Origin: Chryseolinea lacunae
GTDB taxonomy: Bacteria > Bacteroidota > Bacteroidia > Cytophagales > Cyclobacteriaceae
Reading direction: 5' to 3'
Length of the DNA: 64,000 nucleotides
Assembly (NCBI RefSeq): GCF_016735595.1
Contig: NZ_JAERRB010000007.1
Span: 248,001 to 312,000 of the forward strand
Positions 27,378-36,364 of this stretch are shown piece after piece; position 1 is the stretch's first letter, and every line of letters starts with the position of its first letter. The translations under genes were made by a program, and so were the position numbers. Below the pieces are notes generated by a model. It was not told the DNA's origin, made no database searches, and was given only the letters and a program-made list of their open reading frames with translations.

Positions 27378-28430
27378 ATGAAAACGATAAAAGGGCCTGC
27401 GATCTTCCTGGCGCAATTCATGGGCGATCAGCCGCCATTCGATAACCTGAAAACCATTTGCAAATGGGCCGCTTCGCTAGGCTATTCAGGCGTGCAGATC
27501 CCCACGTGGGACAGCCGCTGCATCAACCTGCAAAAGGCAGCCGAAAGCAAAGACTACTGCGATGAACTGAAAGGCATTGTGGAGTCGGCCGGGCTTCAGA
27601 TCACCGAACTGTCCACCCACCTTCAGGGCCAATTGGTGGCCGTGCATCCTGCCTACAACGAAATGTTCGACGGCTTTGCGCCCAAGTCGGTTCGTGGCAA
27701 ACCTGCGGAACGCACAGCCTGGGCGGTAGATCAATTGAAATATGCGGCCAAAGCCAGCAAGAACCTCGGGCTGGCAGCACACGCCACCTTCTCGGGTGCA
27801 CTCATGTGGCACACGGTCTATCCCTGGCCACAACGCCCCGCGGGACTGGTAGAAGATGGTTTCAAGGAACTGGCGAAGCGCTGGTTGCCGATCCTGAACG
27901 CGTTCGACAAATCGGGCATCGATCTTTGCTACGAAATTCACCCCGGCGAAGATCTTCACGACGGCATCACGTTCGAACGTTTCTGGGAAGCCACGGGCAA
28001 GCACACGCGGTGCAACATCCTGTATGACCCCAGTCACTTCGTGCTGCAGCAACTGGACTATCTTCAGTATATCGACTTCTATCACACCTTCATCAAGATG
28101 TTTCATGTGAAGGATGCCGAATTTAATCCCACAGGCAAAAGCGGCGTGTATGGCGGCTACCAGGACTGGGTGAACCGTCCGGGACGTTTCCGTTCATTGG
28201 GCGATGGCCAGGTGGATTTCAAATCGGTGTTCTCCAAACTAACGCAATACGGCTACGACGGCTGGGCGGTGCTGGAGTGGGAGTGTGCCATCAAGCATCC
28301 TGAACAGGGAGCGGCCGAAGGTGCACCCTTCATCAAAGACCACATTATCCGCGTAACGGAAAAGGCCTTCGACGATTTTGCTGCGACCGGCAAAGACGCG
28401 AAGTTCAACAAGAAAGTGTTGGGCATTTAA
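27378..28430 (+). CDS. cytoplasmic sugar phosphate isomerase/epimerase-like TIM barrel
   Basis: A 350-residue AP-endonuclease-2-fold (xylose isomerase-like) protein without a signal peptide. Metal-binding residues are suggested by CYEIHPGEDLHDG, YDPSHFVLQ, FHVKDAEF and VLEWECAIKHPEQG, which supply the Glu, His, Asp and Glu of this fold. It begins 49 bases after the Gfo/Idh/MocA gene. Members next to such dehydrogenases act on keto-sugars or inositols. The long W-containing segment QDWVNRPGRFRSLGDG is typical of this Bacteroidota subgroup. Substrate unknown. Confidence 0.88.
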   Translation: MKTIKGPAIFLAQFMGDQPPFDNLKTICKWAASLGYSGVQIPTWDSRCINLQKAAESKDYCDELKGIVESAGLQITELSTHLQGQLVAVHPAYNEMFDGFAPKSVRGKPAERTAWAVDQLKYAAKASKNLGLAAHATFSGALMWHTVYPWPQRPAGLVEDGFKELAKRWLPILNAFDKSGIDLCYEIHPGEDLHDGITFERFWEATGKHTRCNILYDPSHFVLQQLDYLQYIDFYHTFIKMFHVKDAEFNPTGKSGVYGGYQDWVNRPGRFRSLGDGQVDFKSVFSKLTQYGYDGWAVLEWECAIKHPEQGAAEGAPFIKDHIIRVTEKAFDDFAATGKDAKFNKKVLGI

Positions 28431-28484
28431 ACCCATAGTTTAGTAACAACAGATCAATACGTATTTATTAATTCGAAACCATCC

Positions 28485-28916
28485 ATGAAAAAAGTATTTG
28501 TAGTAATCGCGCTGGTGAGCATAGCCAGTTGGACCCTGACATCGTGCGGCGGATCAAAGAAGGAAACAGAAACAGAAGAAACAAAAGATGAAGCAGAAGC
28601 GCCCGAGCTTGCCGAGCCCAAGACTGATTCTGCCGACGATTTGATCAAACAAGGTCAGGCCCTGGTGGATGCCAGCGATTGCAAAACCTGCCATCACCCC
28701 ACCAACAAAATCGTAGGCCCTTCGCACACCGACGTGGCGAAGAAATACGAATTCACAAAAGCCAACGTGAGCATGCTGGCCGACAAGATCATCAACGGCG
28801 GCAGTGGCAACTGGGGTGAAATCCCGATGTCGCCACACGCCGACCTGAGCAAAGGCGACGCCGAGAAAATGGCGATGTACGTGCTTTCGCTCAGCGGCAA
28901 CAAACCGAAAGACTAA
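28485..28916 (+). CDS. lipoprotein c-type cytochrome
   Basis: A 143-residue protein with a lipoprotein signal ending LTSC (C21), an acidic linker rich in Glu and Lys (residues 25-50), and a small cytochrome c domain. The haem motif is C66-K-T-C69-H70 and the distal methionine is probably in IPMSPH. It closely resembles the cytochrome domain inside the ThuA-PQQ fusion three genes on. It is likely an electron acceptor for a periplasmic sugar dehydrogenase. A perfect terminator follows, so the DUF1080 gene may have its own promoter. Confidence 0.92.
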   Translation: MKKVFVVIALVSIASWTLTSCGGSKKETETEETKDEAEAPELAEPKTDSADDLIKQGQALVDASDCKTCHHPTNKIVGPSHTDVAKKYEFTKANVSMLADKIINGGSGNWGEIPMSPHADLSKGDAEKMAMYVLSLSGNKPKD

Positions 28917-28924
28917 CACTTCAC

Positions 28925-28963
28925 AACCGTCAGCTTCTGCCCAGAAGCTGACGGTTTCTTTTT
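28925..28963 (+). terminator. rho-independent terminator after cytochrome c gene
   Basis: AACCGTCAGCTTCT and AGAAGCTGACGGTT form a perfect 14-bp stem around GCCC, followed by TCTTTTT. Confidence 0.9.
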
Positions 28964-29003
28964 ACAATCGATTTCGCAACCAAAGACCTCTCACCAACAA
29001 CCC

Positions 29004-29717
29004 ATGAAGAAAACTTACCGGGCCTACGCCCTGCTGCTCGTCCTCGCATGCTTCGCAGGAAACGTGGCTGCCCAAAACACCCTGACTGCTCAGGAAAAGA
29101 AAGACGGATGGAAACTGCTGTTCGACGGCAAGACCACCAAAGGCTGGCACAACTATAACAAGAAAACCATTGGCCAGGGCTGGAAGGTAGCCGACGGCGA
29201 GCTCTATCTCGACAACTCCACCAAAGAAGGCCGCGGCGACATCGTGACCGACGGCGAATATCAGAACTACGAGTTCAGCTATCAATGGAAGATCGACTCG
29301 TGCGGCAACAGCGGCGTGATGTTTAACGTGGTGGAAGACCCCGCCCAAAACGCACCTTACCACAGCGGTCCCGAAATGCAAGTGCTGGACAACGACTGTC
29401 ACAAAGATGGCAAGATCGTGAAGCACCGCACCGGCGATCTGTACGACCTCATCTCGTCGTCGAAAGAAACCGTGCGCCCTGTAGGCGAATGGAACGAAGC
29501 ACGCATCGTTTCGAAAAATGCTAAAATGGAATTCTGGCTCAACGGCACCAAAGTGGTGGAGTTCACCATGCACACGCCCGAGTGGGATCAATTGGTGGCC
29601 AACAGCAAATTCAAAACATGGCCTGTGTTTGGCAAATCGCTGAAAGGCCACCTGGCCTTGCAAGACCACGGTGACAAAGTGTGGTTCCGCAACCTGAAAA
29701 TCAAAGAACTGAAATAA
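29004..29717 (+). CDS. exported DUF1080 protein (3-keto-disaccharide hydrolase family)
   Basis: A 237-residue protein with a signal peptide ending near NVAAQ and one DUF1080 (3-keto-disaccharide hydrolase) domain filling the rest. Family features include GWKLLFDGKTTKGWHNY, GDIVTDGEYQNYEFSYQWKI split across two strands, the SGNSG-like turn (CGNSGVMFNV) and a C-terminal VWFRNLKIKEL. Known members cleave glycosidic bonds of sugars oxidised at C3. Its periplasmic location suits a pathway where oxidation also occurs outside the cytoplasm. It lies between the cytochrome gene and the ThuA fusion. Confidence 0.92.
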   Translation: MKKTYRAYALLLVLACFAGNVAAQNTLTAQEKKDGWKLLFDGKTTKGWHNYNKKTIGQGWKVADGELYLDNSTKEGRGDIVTDGEYQNYEFSYQWKIDSCGNSGVMFNVVEDPAQNAPYHSGPEMQVLDNDCHKDGKIVKHRTGDLYDLISSSKETVRPVGEWNEARIVSKNAKMEFWLNGTKVVEFTMHTPEWDQLVANSKFKTWPVFGKSLKGHLALQDHGDKVWFRNLKIKELK

Positions 29718-29783
29718 GAAAAATCCGGCCATGGGCACACGGAGAGACCACGCCGTGCCTATGCACCGACAACTGCTTCGACA

Positions 29784-32700
29784 ATGCATAAACTAAACTC
29801 ATACCTGTCTATCGCGGTGCTTTTTTGCCTGCTGCTCTCCTGTGGCGAAAAGCAACCTCCGCGTGTTCTGGTTTTCTCGAAAACCACAGGCTATCGACAT
29901 GAATCTATCGGCACGGGCAAAATCGCGTTGATGGAGCTTGGAAAGAAGAATGGCTTTGAAGTTGATACAACCGAAAACTCGGCCCTTTTTAATGAAGAAA
30001 ATCTCAAACGTTACCGGGCCGTAATTTTCCTCAGCACCACGCAGGATGTGCTCGACCCGGTGCAGCAAGTGGACTTCAAACGCTTCATTGAAGCGGGTGG
30101 GGGATACGTTGGCATTCACGCCGCGGCCGACACCGAATATGAATGGCCTTGGTATGGAAAACTGGTGGGCGCTTATTTCAAAAGCCACCCCAAACAGCAG
30201 GAAGCGATGTTCCGCAAGGTCGAAGACTTCGGACCACACCCCAACACGCTTCCCAAAGAGTGGAAACGATTCGACGAGCTCTACAACTACAAACACATCT
30301 CGCCCGACATCAAGGTGATCTATAACCTCGACGAAAGCACCTACACCGGTGGCGAGAATGGCGAGAACCATCCCATTGCATGGTATCACGAATTTGAAGG
30401 CGGCCGCTCGTTCTACACCGGCATGGGCCACACCAACGAATCGTATTCCGATTCGCTTTTCCTGGACCACCTGCTCACGGGCATTAACTACGCCATTGGC
30501 GACAAGGCTCCCGACTACAGCAAAGCAAAGTCGGTGCGCGCCGTGGAAGAAAACCGGTTCACCAAAACCGTGCTCGACTTCAACCTCGACGAACCCACCG
30601 AAATGGCGGTGTTGCCCGATGGCAAAGTGTTGTTTCTGGAACGCAAAGGCGAAGTGGTACTCTACACACCGGCCGACGGCAAGCTGACCACCGTGAACAA
30701 ATTTAACGTGTGGACAAAATCGGAAGACGGCATGATTGGCCTGGCCGCCGATCCGAACTTTGCCGAAAATCACTGGCTCTACATTTTCTATTCGCATCCC
30801 GATAAATCGGTGAACGTGTTGTCGCGCTTCGAATTCAAAGACGACAAAGTGGACATGACCACCGAGAAACAATTGCTGGAAGTGGCCACGCAACGCGAAA
30901 CCTGTTGCCACACCGGTGGCTCGTTGCTGTTTGATGCAAACGGAAACCTGTTCATCTCCACCGGCGACAACACCAGTCCATTTGCTTCCGATGGCTTCAG
31001 CCCTTCGGACGAAACACCGGGACGTGCGCCGTTTGATGCACAGAAGTCATCCGGAAACACCAACGACCTTCGCGGTAAAATTCTGCGCATCCATCCCGAG
31101 AAGGATGGCACCTACACCATTCCGGAAGGAAACCTCTTTGCAAAAGGCGAAGAGAAAACCCGTCCTGAAATTTATGTGATGGGCTGTCGCAATCCCTACC
31201 GCATTTCCCTTGACGCCAAGACCGGCTATCTGTACTGGGGCGAAGTGGGACCCGATGCCGGCAAAGACGATTCGCTTCGCGGACCACGCGGCTACGACGA
31301 GTTGAACCAGGCGAAGAAGCCCGGCTACTTTGGATGGCCCTATTTTGTGGGAAACAATTTCCCGTATGCGAAGTATGATTTTGTGAACAAGAAAGTGCTG
31401 GCCAAGTGGGATCCCGCAGCGCCGATAAACGAATCGCCCAACAACACGGGCAAGCGCGAGCTTCCTCCGGTGAGCCCCGCGTTAATCTGGTATCCCTATG
31501 CAAAGTCCGACGATTTCCCGATGGTGAAGGAAGGCGGACGCAATGCCATGGCGGGCCCGGTATACTACAGCGAGAACTACAAAGGCGTGGCCACAGCGTT
31601 CCCGACTTACTTTGACGGCAAGCTGCTCATCTACGACTGGATCAGGAACTGGATGTTTTTGGTGACGATGGACGCCTCGGGTGCCATCCTCGACATGGAG
31701 CCTTTCATGCCCCACACCAAATTCAACAACATCATCGACATGGCCTATGGGCCTGATGGCAAGCTCTACATGATTGAATATGGAACGGCGTGGTTCAAAC
31801 AAAACCTTGACGCACGCCTGGTGCGCATCGACTACAACGGTGGCAACCGTCCACCGGTGGCAGTGTTGGCGACCGACAAAATCGCGACGTCGGTTCCGGC
31901 CACCATCCAATTCACCACCGAAGGCACAAACGATCCTGACGGCGACGCCATCACCTATCAACTTGAAGCCGAAGGCAAGACGCTGACCTCAACCGATGGC
32001 AAGTTCTCGGTCGACTTCAAGAACCCCGGCGCTCAAACGGTGAAGCTCACGGTGAAAGACGACAAGGGCGGCACGGCCGATGCGCAGCTGAAGCTGACAT
32101 TGGGTAACGAAATGCCCGTGGTGAAAGCCGAGATTCTCTCCGGCAACAAAGACTTCTATTTCCCCGGAACACCCGTGAAATATGCTGTGACCGTAACCGA
32201 CAAGGAAGACGGCTCAACAACCGATGGCAAGATCAAAGGCGAAGCCGTGACTGTGACGTTCGACTATCTGAAAGGTTTCGACATCACCGAAATTGCACAA
32301 GGCCACCAGGTGCCTACGGCCGAATTGCCGGGCAAAGCGCTCATCGAAAAAAGCGATTGCAAGTCGTGTCACATCATCAATCAGAAATCAGCCGGACCGA
32401 GCTATAAAGACGTAGCCGAGAAATACAAAGGCGACGAAAAGGCTCTGGGCATGCTGGCATCCAAAGTGATCAAAGGTGGCGCAGGCGTGTGGGGCACCAT
32501 CGAAATGGCAGCCCACCCGCAGGTGAGTGTTGACGACGCCAAGAAAATGGTGGAATACATTCTCTCGCTTGCCGAAGAGAAGAACGTGGTGAAACTTCCA
32601 CTGACTGGAACGGCCACCCCGGGCAAAGAACAAGACGGTGCCTACATGCTGACGGCAACCTACTTCGACAAAGGCGCCAGCGGAGTGCCCTCGCTTTCGG

Positions 32701-33107
32701 GCAGCACCGCGGTTGTGCTGCGCAGCCCGATGTTGACGGTCGACCAAATGGAAGACGTTAGCATCGCCGGCAAACTGAAAGCCGACAAGGGCCAGTGGGT
32801 GCTTCAGAATGTGTTGAACAATGCCCACGGTGCTTTCAAAAACATCGATCTCACCGGCGTGAAAAAAGCAACGCTCATCGCCTACATTCTGGCCGAACAA
32901 ACCGTGGGCGGCGAGATTGAACTTCACCTTGACAAGCCCGATGGAAAGTTGTTGGGCAAAGTAAACATCACGGCGCCGCTGATGTCGAAGGTGTCGGTGA
33001 AGTTTGCACCCGAAAACGGTCGTCACGATTTGTATGTAGTGTTTAAGAATGCCACGAGCAACAAGCCCATGTTCTACTTCAGCGGTGTTCAACTCGACAA
33101 CAAATAA
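29784..33107 (+). CDS. ThuA / PQQ-type sugar dehydrogenase / PKD / cytochrome c / CBM fusion lipoprotein
   Basis: A 1107-residue lipoprotein (lipobox LLSC, C20). Domains in order: ThuA-like glutamine amidotransferase fold (about 24-245, with VFSKTTGYRHESI and GYVGIHAAADTEYEWPWYG); PQQ-dependent glucose/sorbosone dehydrogenase propeller (about 265-690, with CCHTGGSLLFDANGNLFIS); PKD domains (about 692-835, NDPDGDAITYQLE); cytochrome c with C859-K-S-C862-H863; and a CBM6-like beta-sandwich (about 955-1107). It should oxidise a sugar in the periplasm and pass electrons to its own haem. ThuA proteins belong to 3-keto-trehalose metabolism in rhizobia. The fusion places oxidation and downstream chemistry on one anchored protein. 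Confidence 0.92.
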   Translation: MHKLNSYLSIAVLFCLLLSCGEKQPPRVLVFSKTTGYRHESIGTGKIALMELGKKNGFEVDTTENSALFNEENLKRYRAVIFLSTTQDVLDPVQQVDFKRFIEAGGGYVGIHAAADTEYEWPWYGKLVGAYFKSHPKQQEAMFRKVEDFGPHPNTLPKEWKRFDELYNYKHISPDIKVIYNLDESTYTGGENGENHPIAWYHEFEGGRSFYTGMGHTNESYSDSLFLDHLLTGINYAIGDKAPDYSKAKSVRAVEENRFTKTVLDFNLDEPTEMAVLPDGKVLFLERKGEVVLYTPADGKLTTVNKFNVWTKSEDGMIGLAADPNFAENHWLYIFYSHPDKSVNVLSRFEFKDDKVDMTTEKQLLEVATQRETCCHTGGSLLFDANGNLFISTGDNTSPFASDGFSPSDETPGRAPFDAQKSSGNTNDLRGKILRIHPEKDGTYTIPEGNLFAKGEEKTRPEIYVMGCRNPYRISLDAKTGYLYWGEVGPDAGKDDSLRGPRGYDELNQAKKPGYFGWPYFVGNNFPYAKYDFVNKKVLAKWDPAAPINESPNNTGKRELPPVSPALIWYPYAKSDDFPMVKEGGRNAMAGPVYYSENYKGVATAFPTYFDGKLLIYDWIRNWMFLVTMDASGAILDMEPFMPHTKFNNIIDMAYGPDGKLYMIEYGTAWFKQNLDARLVRIDYNGGNRPPVAVLATDKIATSVPATIQFTTEGTNDPDGDAITYQLEAEGKTLTSTDGKFSVDFKNPGAQTVKLTVKDDKGGTADAQLKLTLGNEMPVVKAEILSGNKDFYFPGTPVKYAVTVTDKEDGSTTDGKIKGEAVTVTFDYLKGFDITEIAQGHQVPTAELPGKALIEKSDCKSCHIINQKSAGPSYKDVAEKYKGDEKALGMLASKVIKGGAGVWGTIEMAAHPQVSVDDAKKMVEYILSLAEEKNVVKLPLTGTATPGKEQDGAYMLTATYFDKGASGVPSLSGSTAVVLRSPMLTVDQMEDVSIAGKLKADKGQWVLQNVLNNAHGAFKNIDLTGVKKATLIAYILAEQTVGGEIELHLDKPDGKLLGKVNITAPLMSKVSVKFAPENGRHDLYVVFKNATSNKPMFYFSGVQLDNK

Positions 33108-33149
33108 AAGCTCAAACCCAAACTATAACCTAACCTAATCTTAAGTGCC

Positions 33150-34001
33150 ATGAAAAGAAGAGAATTTGTACAAACAGCATCGTTCGCAGCGGTCGGTTTG
33201 TTATCACTGCCCTCGTTTTTGGCGGCGGGAAAAGCAACCAAAACCCTGGGGCTGCAACTCTATACGTTGCGCGACACCATCGGAAAAGATCCTAAGGGCG
33301 TGCTGCAGAAAGTAGCCAGCTTTGGCTACAAAGAACTGGAAGCCTACAGCTACAAGGATGGCCAGATCTTTGGAATGGCCTATGGCGAATTCAACAAGTT
33401 CGTGAAAGGCCTGGGCATGAAAGTGACCAGCGGTCACTACGGCCTCGACATGATTAAAGGCGACACCTGGCAGAAAGCCGTGGAAGATGCCAAGAAAAAC
33501 GGCCAGGAATATATGGTAGTTCCCTACATCCAGGAACCCGATCGCAAAACGATCGATGCCTACAAACAAATCTGCGCCGACCTGAACAAGGCAGGCGAAG
33601 TATGTAACAAAAGCGGCATCCGCTTTGGCTATCACAACCACGCTTTCGAATTCCAAACCGTGGACGGTCAAATTCCTTACGACGTGATGCTGGCCGAACT
33701 CGATCCGAAAAAAGTAGGTCTTGAAATGGACCTCTTCTGGGTGATCAACGCCGGACAAGATCCGCTGCAATACTTCGCAAAATATCCGGGCCGTTTCGAA
33801 CAATGGCACGTGAAAGACATGGACAAGAACGACCGCGGCCGCAACGCCGATGTGGGCACAGGCTCCATCGACTTCAAGCCCATCTTTGCGCAGGCAAAAT
33901 TGTCGGGCATGAAGAAGTGGTATGTAGAGCAGGAGACCTACCCCGGAGCGCCCATCGACAGCGCAGCGGCTTCTGCAAAATTCCTAAAAACCATTCTTTG
34001 A
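33150..34001 (+). CDS. exported sugar phosphate isomerase/epimerase-like TIM barrel
   Basis: A 283-residue TIM-barrel protein of the AP-endonuclease-2 fold. The N-terminus MKRREFVQTASFAAVGLL is an export signal with a twin-arginine look. Metal-site segments are FGYHNHAFEF, GLEMDLFWVINAG, WHVKDMDKN and KWYVEQE. It is paralogous to the cytoplasmic protein at 27378 but shorter and exported, so the locus has one such enzyme on each side of the inner membrane. Related exported proteins act on 3-keto-glycosides as eliminases or epimerases; here this is inference from context. Confidence 0.88.
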   Translation: MKRREFVQTASFAAVGLLSLPSFLAAGKATKTLGLQLYTLRDTIGKDPKGVLQKVASFGYKELEAYSYKDGQIFGMAYGEFNKFVKGLGMKVTSGHYGLDMIKGDTWQKAVEDAKKNGQEYMVVPYIQEPDRKTIDAYKQICADLNKAGEVCNKSGIRFGYHNHAFEFQTVDGQIPYDVMLAELDPKKVGLEMDLFWVINAGQDPLQYFAKYPGRFEQWHVKDMDKNDRGRNADVGTGSIDFKPIFAQAKLSGMKKWYVEQETYPGAPIDSAAASAKFLKTIL

Positions 34002-34050
34002 TTTTGTTTCTCGTTTTTTTGTTTTTTTGTTTTGTTTACAGGTTAATGCA

Positions 34051-34087
34051 AAGGTGTCGGGTCCAATAGCCCGACACCTTGCTTTTT
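34051..34087 (+). terminator. rho-independent terminator ending the 3-keto-glycoside-type locus
   Basis: AAGGTGTCGGG and CCCGACACCTT form a perfect 11-bp stem with an 8-base loop, followed by GCTTTTT. Confidence 0.85.
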
Positions 34088-34112
34088 CCGGATAGTCCTT
34101 AAACACTTTTCT

Positions 34113-34484
34113 ATGCGTATTGTAAATTTCATCCTGGCGATCATGTTCCTGGCATTTGCATTCCTGCAACTGAACGATCCCGACCCGGTGATCTGGATTC
34201 TGATCTATGGTGCCATGGCCGTGGTTTCGATCATGGCGATTTTTGAATTTTATCCCCTCAAGTTCATCATCGGCCTCACCGTGGTGTATGTGGGCTATTC
34301 CCTGCTCTACATTCCCGGTGTGGTGGAATGGCTGCAGCAGGACGATCGCTCCGCCCTTTTCAGCGACGTGGCCAAGATGGAACATCTCTACATCGAAGAG
34401 TCGCGTGAGTTTCTGGGGTTGATGATTTGCGTGGCGGTGCTGATTTTTTATTGGATGCGTGCCACCAAATTTTCGAAACGATAG
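34113..34484 (+). CDS. TMEM220-family membrane protein
   Basis: A 123-residue protein with four hydrophobic helices (about 4-20, 26-44, 48-64 and 97-113). The opening FAFLQLNDPDPVIWI, with the NDPDP motif in the first loop, is characteristic of the transmembrane 220 family. No biochemical role is known. It is enclosed by two terminators, so it is a single-gene unit. Confidence 0.85.
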   Translation: MRIVNFILAIMFLAFAFLQLNDPDPVIWILIYGAMAVVSIMAIFEFYPLKFIIGLTVVYVGYSLLYIPGVVEWLQQDDRSALFSDVAKMEHLYIEESREFLGLMICVAVLIFYWMRATKFSKR

Positions 34485-34513
34485 GAACACACCAACGCAA
34501 ACGATTTCTGTTG

Positions 34514-34544
34514 AGACAGCATACAAAGCTGTCTTTTCTTTTTT
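34514..34544 (+). terminator. rho-independent terminator after TMEM220 gene
   Basis: AGACAGC, a 7-base loop and GCTGTCT, followed by a T-rich tract (TTTCTTTTTT). It ends just before the GH13 gene at 34557. Confidence 0.7.
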
Positions 34545-34556
34545 ATATTCAAACCT

Positions 34557-36356
34557 ATGAGACGACCACTTTTTTGCCTGCTCACATTGTCTATTTTTAT
34601 CGGCTGTTCAACGCCTCCAAAAGAAAAAATCCCACCGCTTGCCACCATGGAAAAATCGTCTGGTAAAATCGTCATCTACCAATTGATGACCCGCTTGTTT
34701 GGAAACAAAAAGACCGTGAACAAACCCTACGGCACACGCGACGAAAACGGCGTGGGCAAGTTCAACGACATCGACGACGCGGCATTGAAATCGATCAAAG
34801 ACATGGGCATCACCCACGTGTGGTACACCGGCGTGCTGGAACATGCCGTGCTTACCGACTACACACCCTTCAGCATTCCCCTCGACGACGCCGATGTGGT
34901 GAAGGGCCGCGCGGGTTCGCCCTATGCCATCAAAGACTATTACGACGTGAATCCCGACCTCGCCATGAGCGTTCCCAACCGCCGCGAAGAGTTTGATCGC
35001 CTGCTGGAACGCACCCACCAGGCCGGCCTGAAAGCCATCATCGACTTTGTGCCCAACCACGTGGCGCGACACTATCACTCCGATGCCAAACCCACCGGCG
35101 TGAAAGACCTGGGCGAAGGCGACGACAAGGCCGTGGCCTTCCGCGCAGCCAACAATTTCTATTACCTGCCGGGACAATCCTTCCAGGTTCCCAAAGACTA
35201 TGTGGCGCTTGGCGCCAACAATACCTTTCCCACCAAAGACGGCAAGTTTGACGAAACACCCGCCAAGGCCACCGGCAACAACGTGTTCTCGGCCGCGCCG
35301 GGCCTGCACGACTGGTTCGAAACGGTGAAGCTCAACTATGGTGTGGATCAACAAAATCAAAAACACTTCGACCCCATACCCGACACGTGGGTGAAGATGA
35401 AAGACATCCTGCTGTACTGGACAAGCAAAAAAGTGGACGGCTTCCGGTGCGACATGGCCGAGATGGTGCCCGTTGAATTCTGGGGCTGGGTCATTCCGCA
35501 GGTACGCGCCGCGAATCCCGACATCATCTTTATCGCCGAAGTATATAACCCGAACGAGTATCACAACTACATCGAGAACGGCAAGTTCAACTACCTCTAC
35601 GACAAGGTGCAACTCTACGACACGCTGCGCCTTCTGGTGCAGGGCAAGGCAACAACACCCTCGATCCATGCCATTCAGCAACACCTGTCGGGCATCAACG
35701 ACAACATGTTGCACTTCCTGGAGAACCACGACGAGCAACGCGTGGCATCACCGTTCTTTGCGGGCGACATGTGGAAGGCCGCGCCCGCCATGGTGATCAG
35801 TGCCACCATCGATCGCGGGCCCGTCATGATTTACTTCGGACAGGAAGTGGGAGAGCCGGGTGCGGGCGCCGCAGGTTTTCAGGCCAACGACGGCCGCACC
35901 ACCATCTTCGACTACTGGGGCGTGCCCGAACACCAGAAGTGGATGAACGGTGGCAAGTTTAACGGCGACTCGCTGAGCGCCGAACAAAAACAACTTCGCC
36001 AATTCTATGCCGATGTTTTATCGCTGGCCGGCAGAAACATCGCGCTCACGCAAGGCGAATACCTCGACATCACGGCGCACAACATCAACGCCGGAAACTT
36101 CACGGGCAACACCAGTGCGTTTCTGCGCTACTCGGGCACGGAACGCCTGCTGGTGTTGAACACCTTCAACGCCACCACGCAGGAAATCAAAGTGCAGCTG
36201 CCCGCATCTGCCGTGACGGCGCTGGGGCTCGACACGGAGGGAAGCTACATTGCACGCGACCTGTTGTGGCGCGAAGCCGAGGTGGGCTTCAGCAAAGACT
36301 TCACCTTCACACTCACGTGCAAACCCTACAGCTCCTACATTCTGAAGATTAAATAA
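34557..36356 (+). CDS. GH13 alpha-amylase family lipoprotein
   Basis: A 599-residue lipoprotein (lipobox FIGC, C17) with a GH13 barrel. The nucleophile is D299 (DGFRCDMAEMV), the acid/base E328 (FIAEVYN) and the third aspartate D392 (ENHDEQR); region I reads DFVPNH. A large insertion with DYYDVNPDLAMSVP precedes the barrel core, and a C-terminal beta domain ends the protein. It probably hydrolyses alpha-1,4-glucans or cyclic dextrins in the periplasm or at the outer membrane. A second lipoprotein GH13 starts 8 bases after it. Released maltose or maltodextrin could feed the maltokinase encoded downstream. Confidence 0.9.
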   Translation: MRRPLFCLLTLSIFIGCSTPPKEKIPPLATMEKSSGKIVIYQLMTRLFGNKKTVNKPYGTRDENGVGKFNDIDDAALKSIKDMGITHVWYTGVLEHAVLTDYTPFSIPLDDADVVKGRAGSPYAIKDYYDVNPDLAMSVPNRREEFDRLLERTHQAGLKAIIDFVPNHVARHYHSDAKPTGVKDLGEGDDKAVAFRAANNFYYLPGQSFQVPKDYVALGANNTFPTKDGKFDETPAKATGNNVFSAAPGLHDWFETVKLNYGVDQQNQKHFDPIPDTWVKMKDILLYWTSKKVDGFRCDMAEMVPVEFWGWVIPQVRAANPDIIFIAEVYNPNEYHNYIENGKFNYLYDKVQLYDTLRLLVQGKATTPSIHAIQQHLSGINDNMLHFLENHDEQRVASPFFAGDMWKAAPAMVISATIDRGPVMIYFGQEVGEPGAGAAGFQANDGRTTIFDYWGVPEHQKWMNGGKFNGDSLSAEQKQLRQFYADVLSLAGRNIALTQGEYLDITAHNINAGNFTGNTSAFLRYSGTERLLVLNTFNATTQEIKVQLPASAVTALGLDTEGSYIARDLLWREAEVGFSKDFTFTLTCKPYSSYILKIK

Positions 36357-36364
36357 ACGCCACC

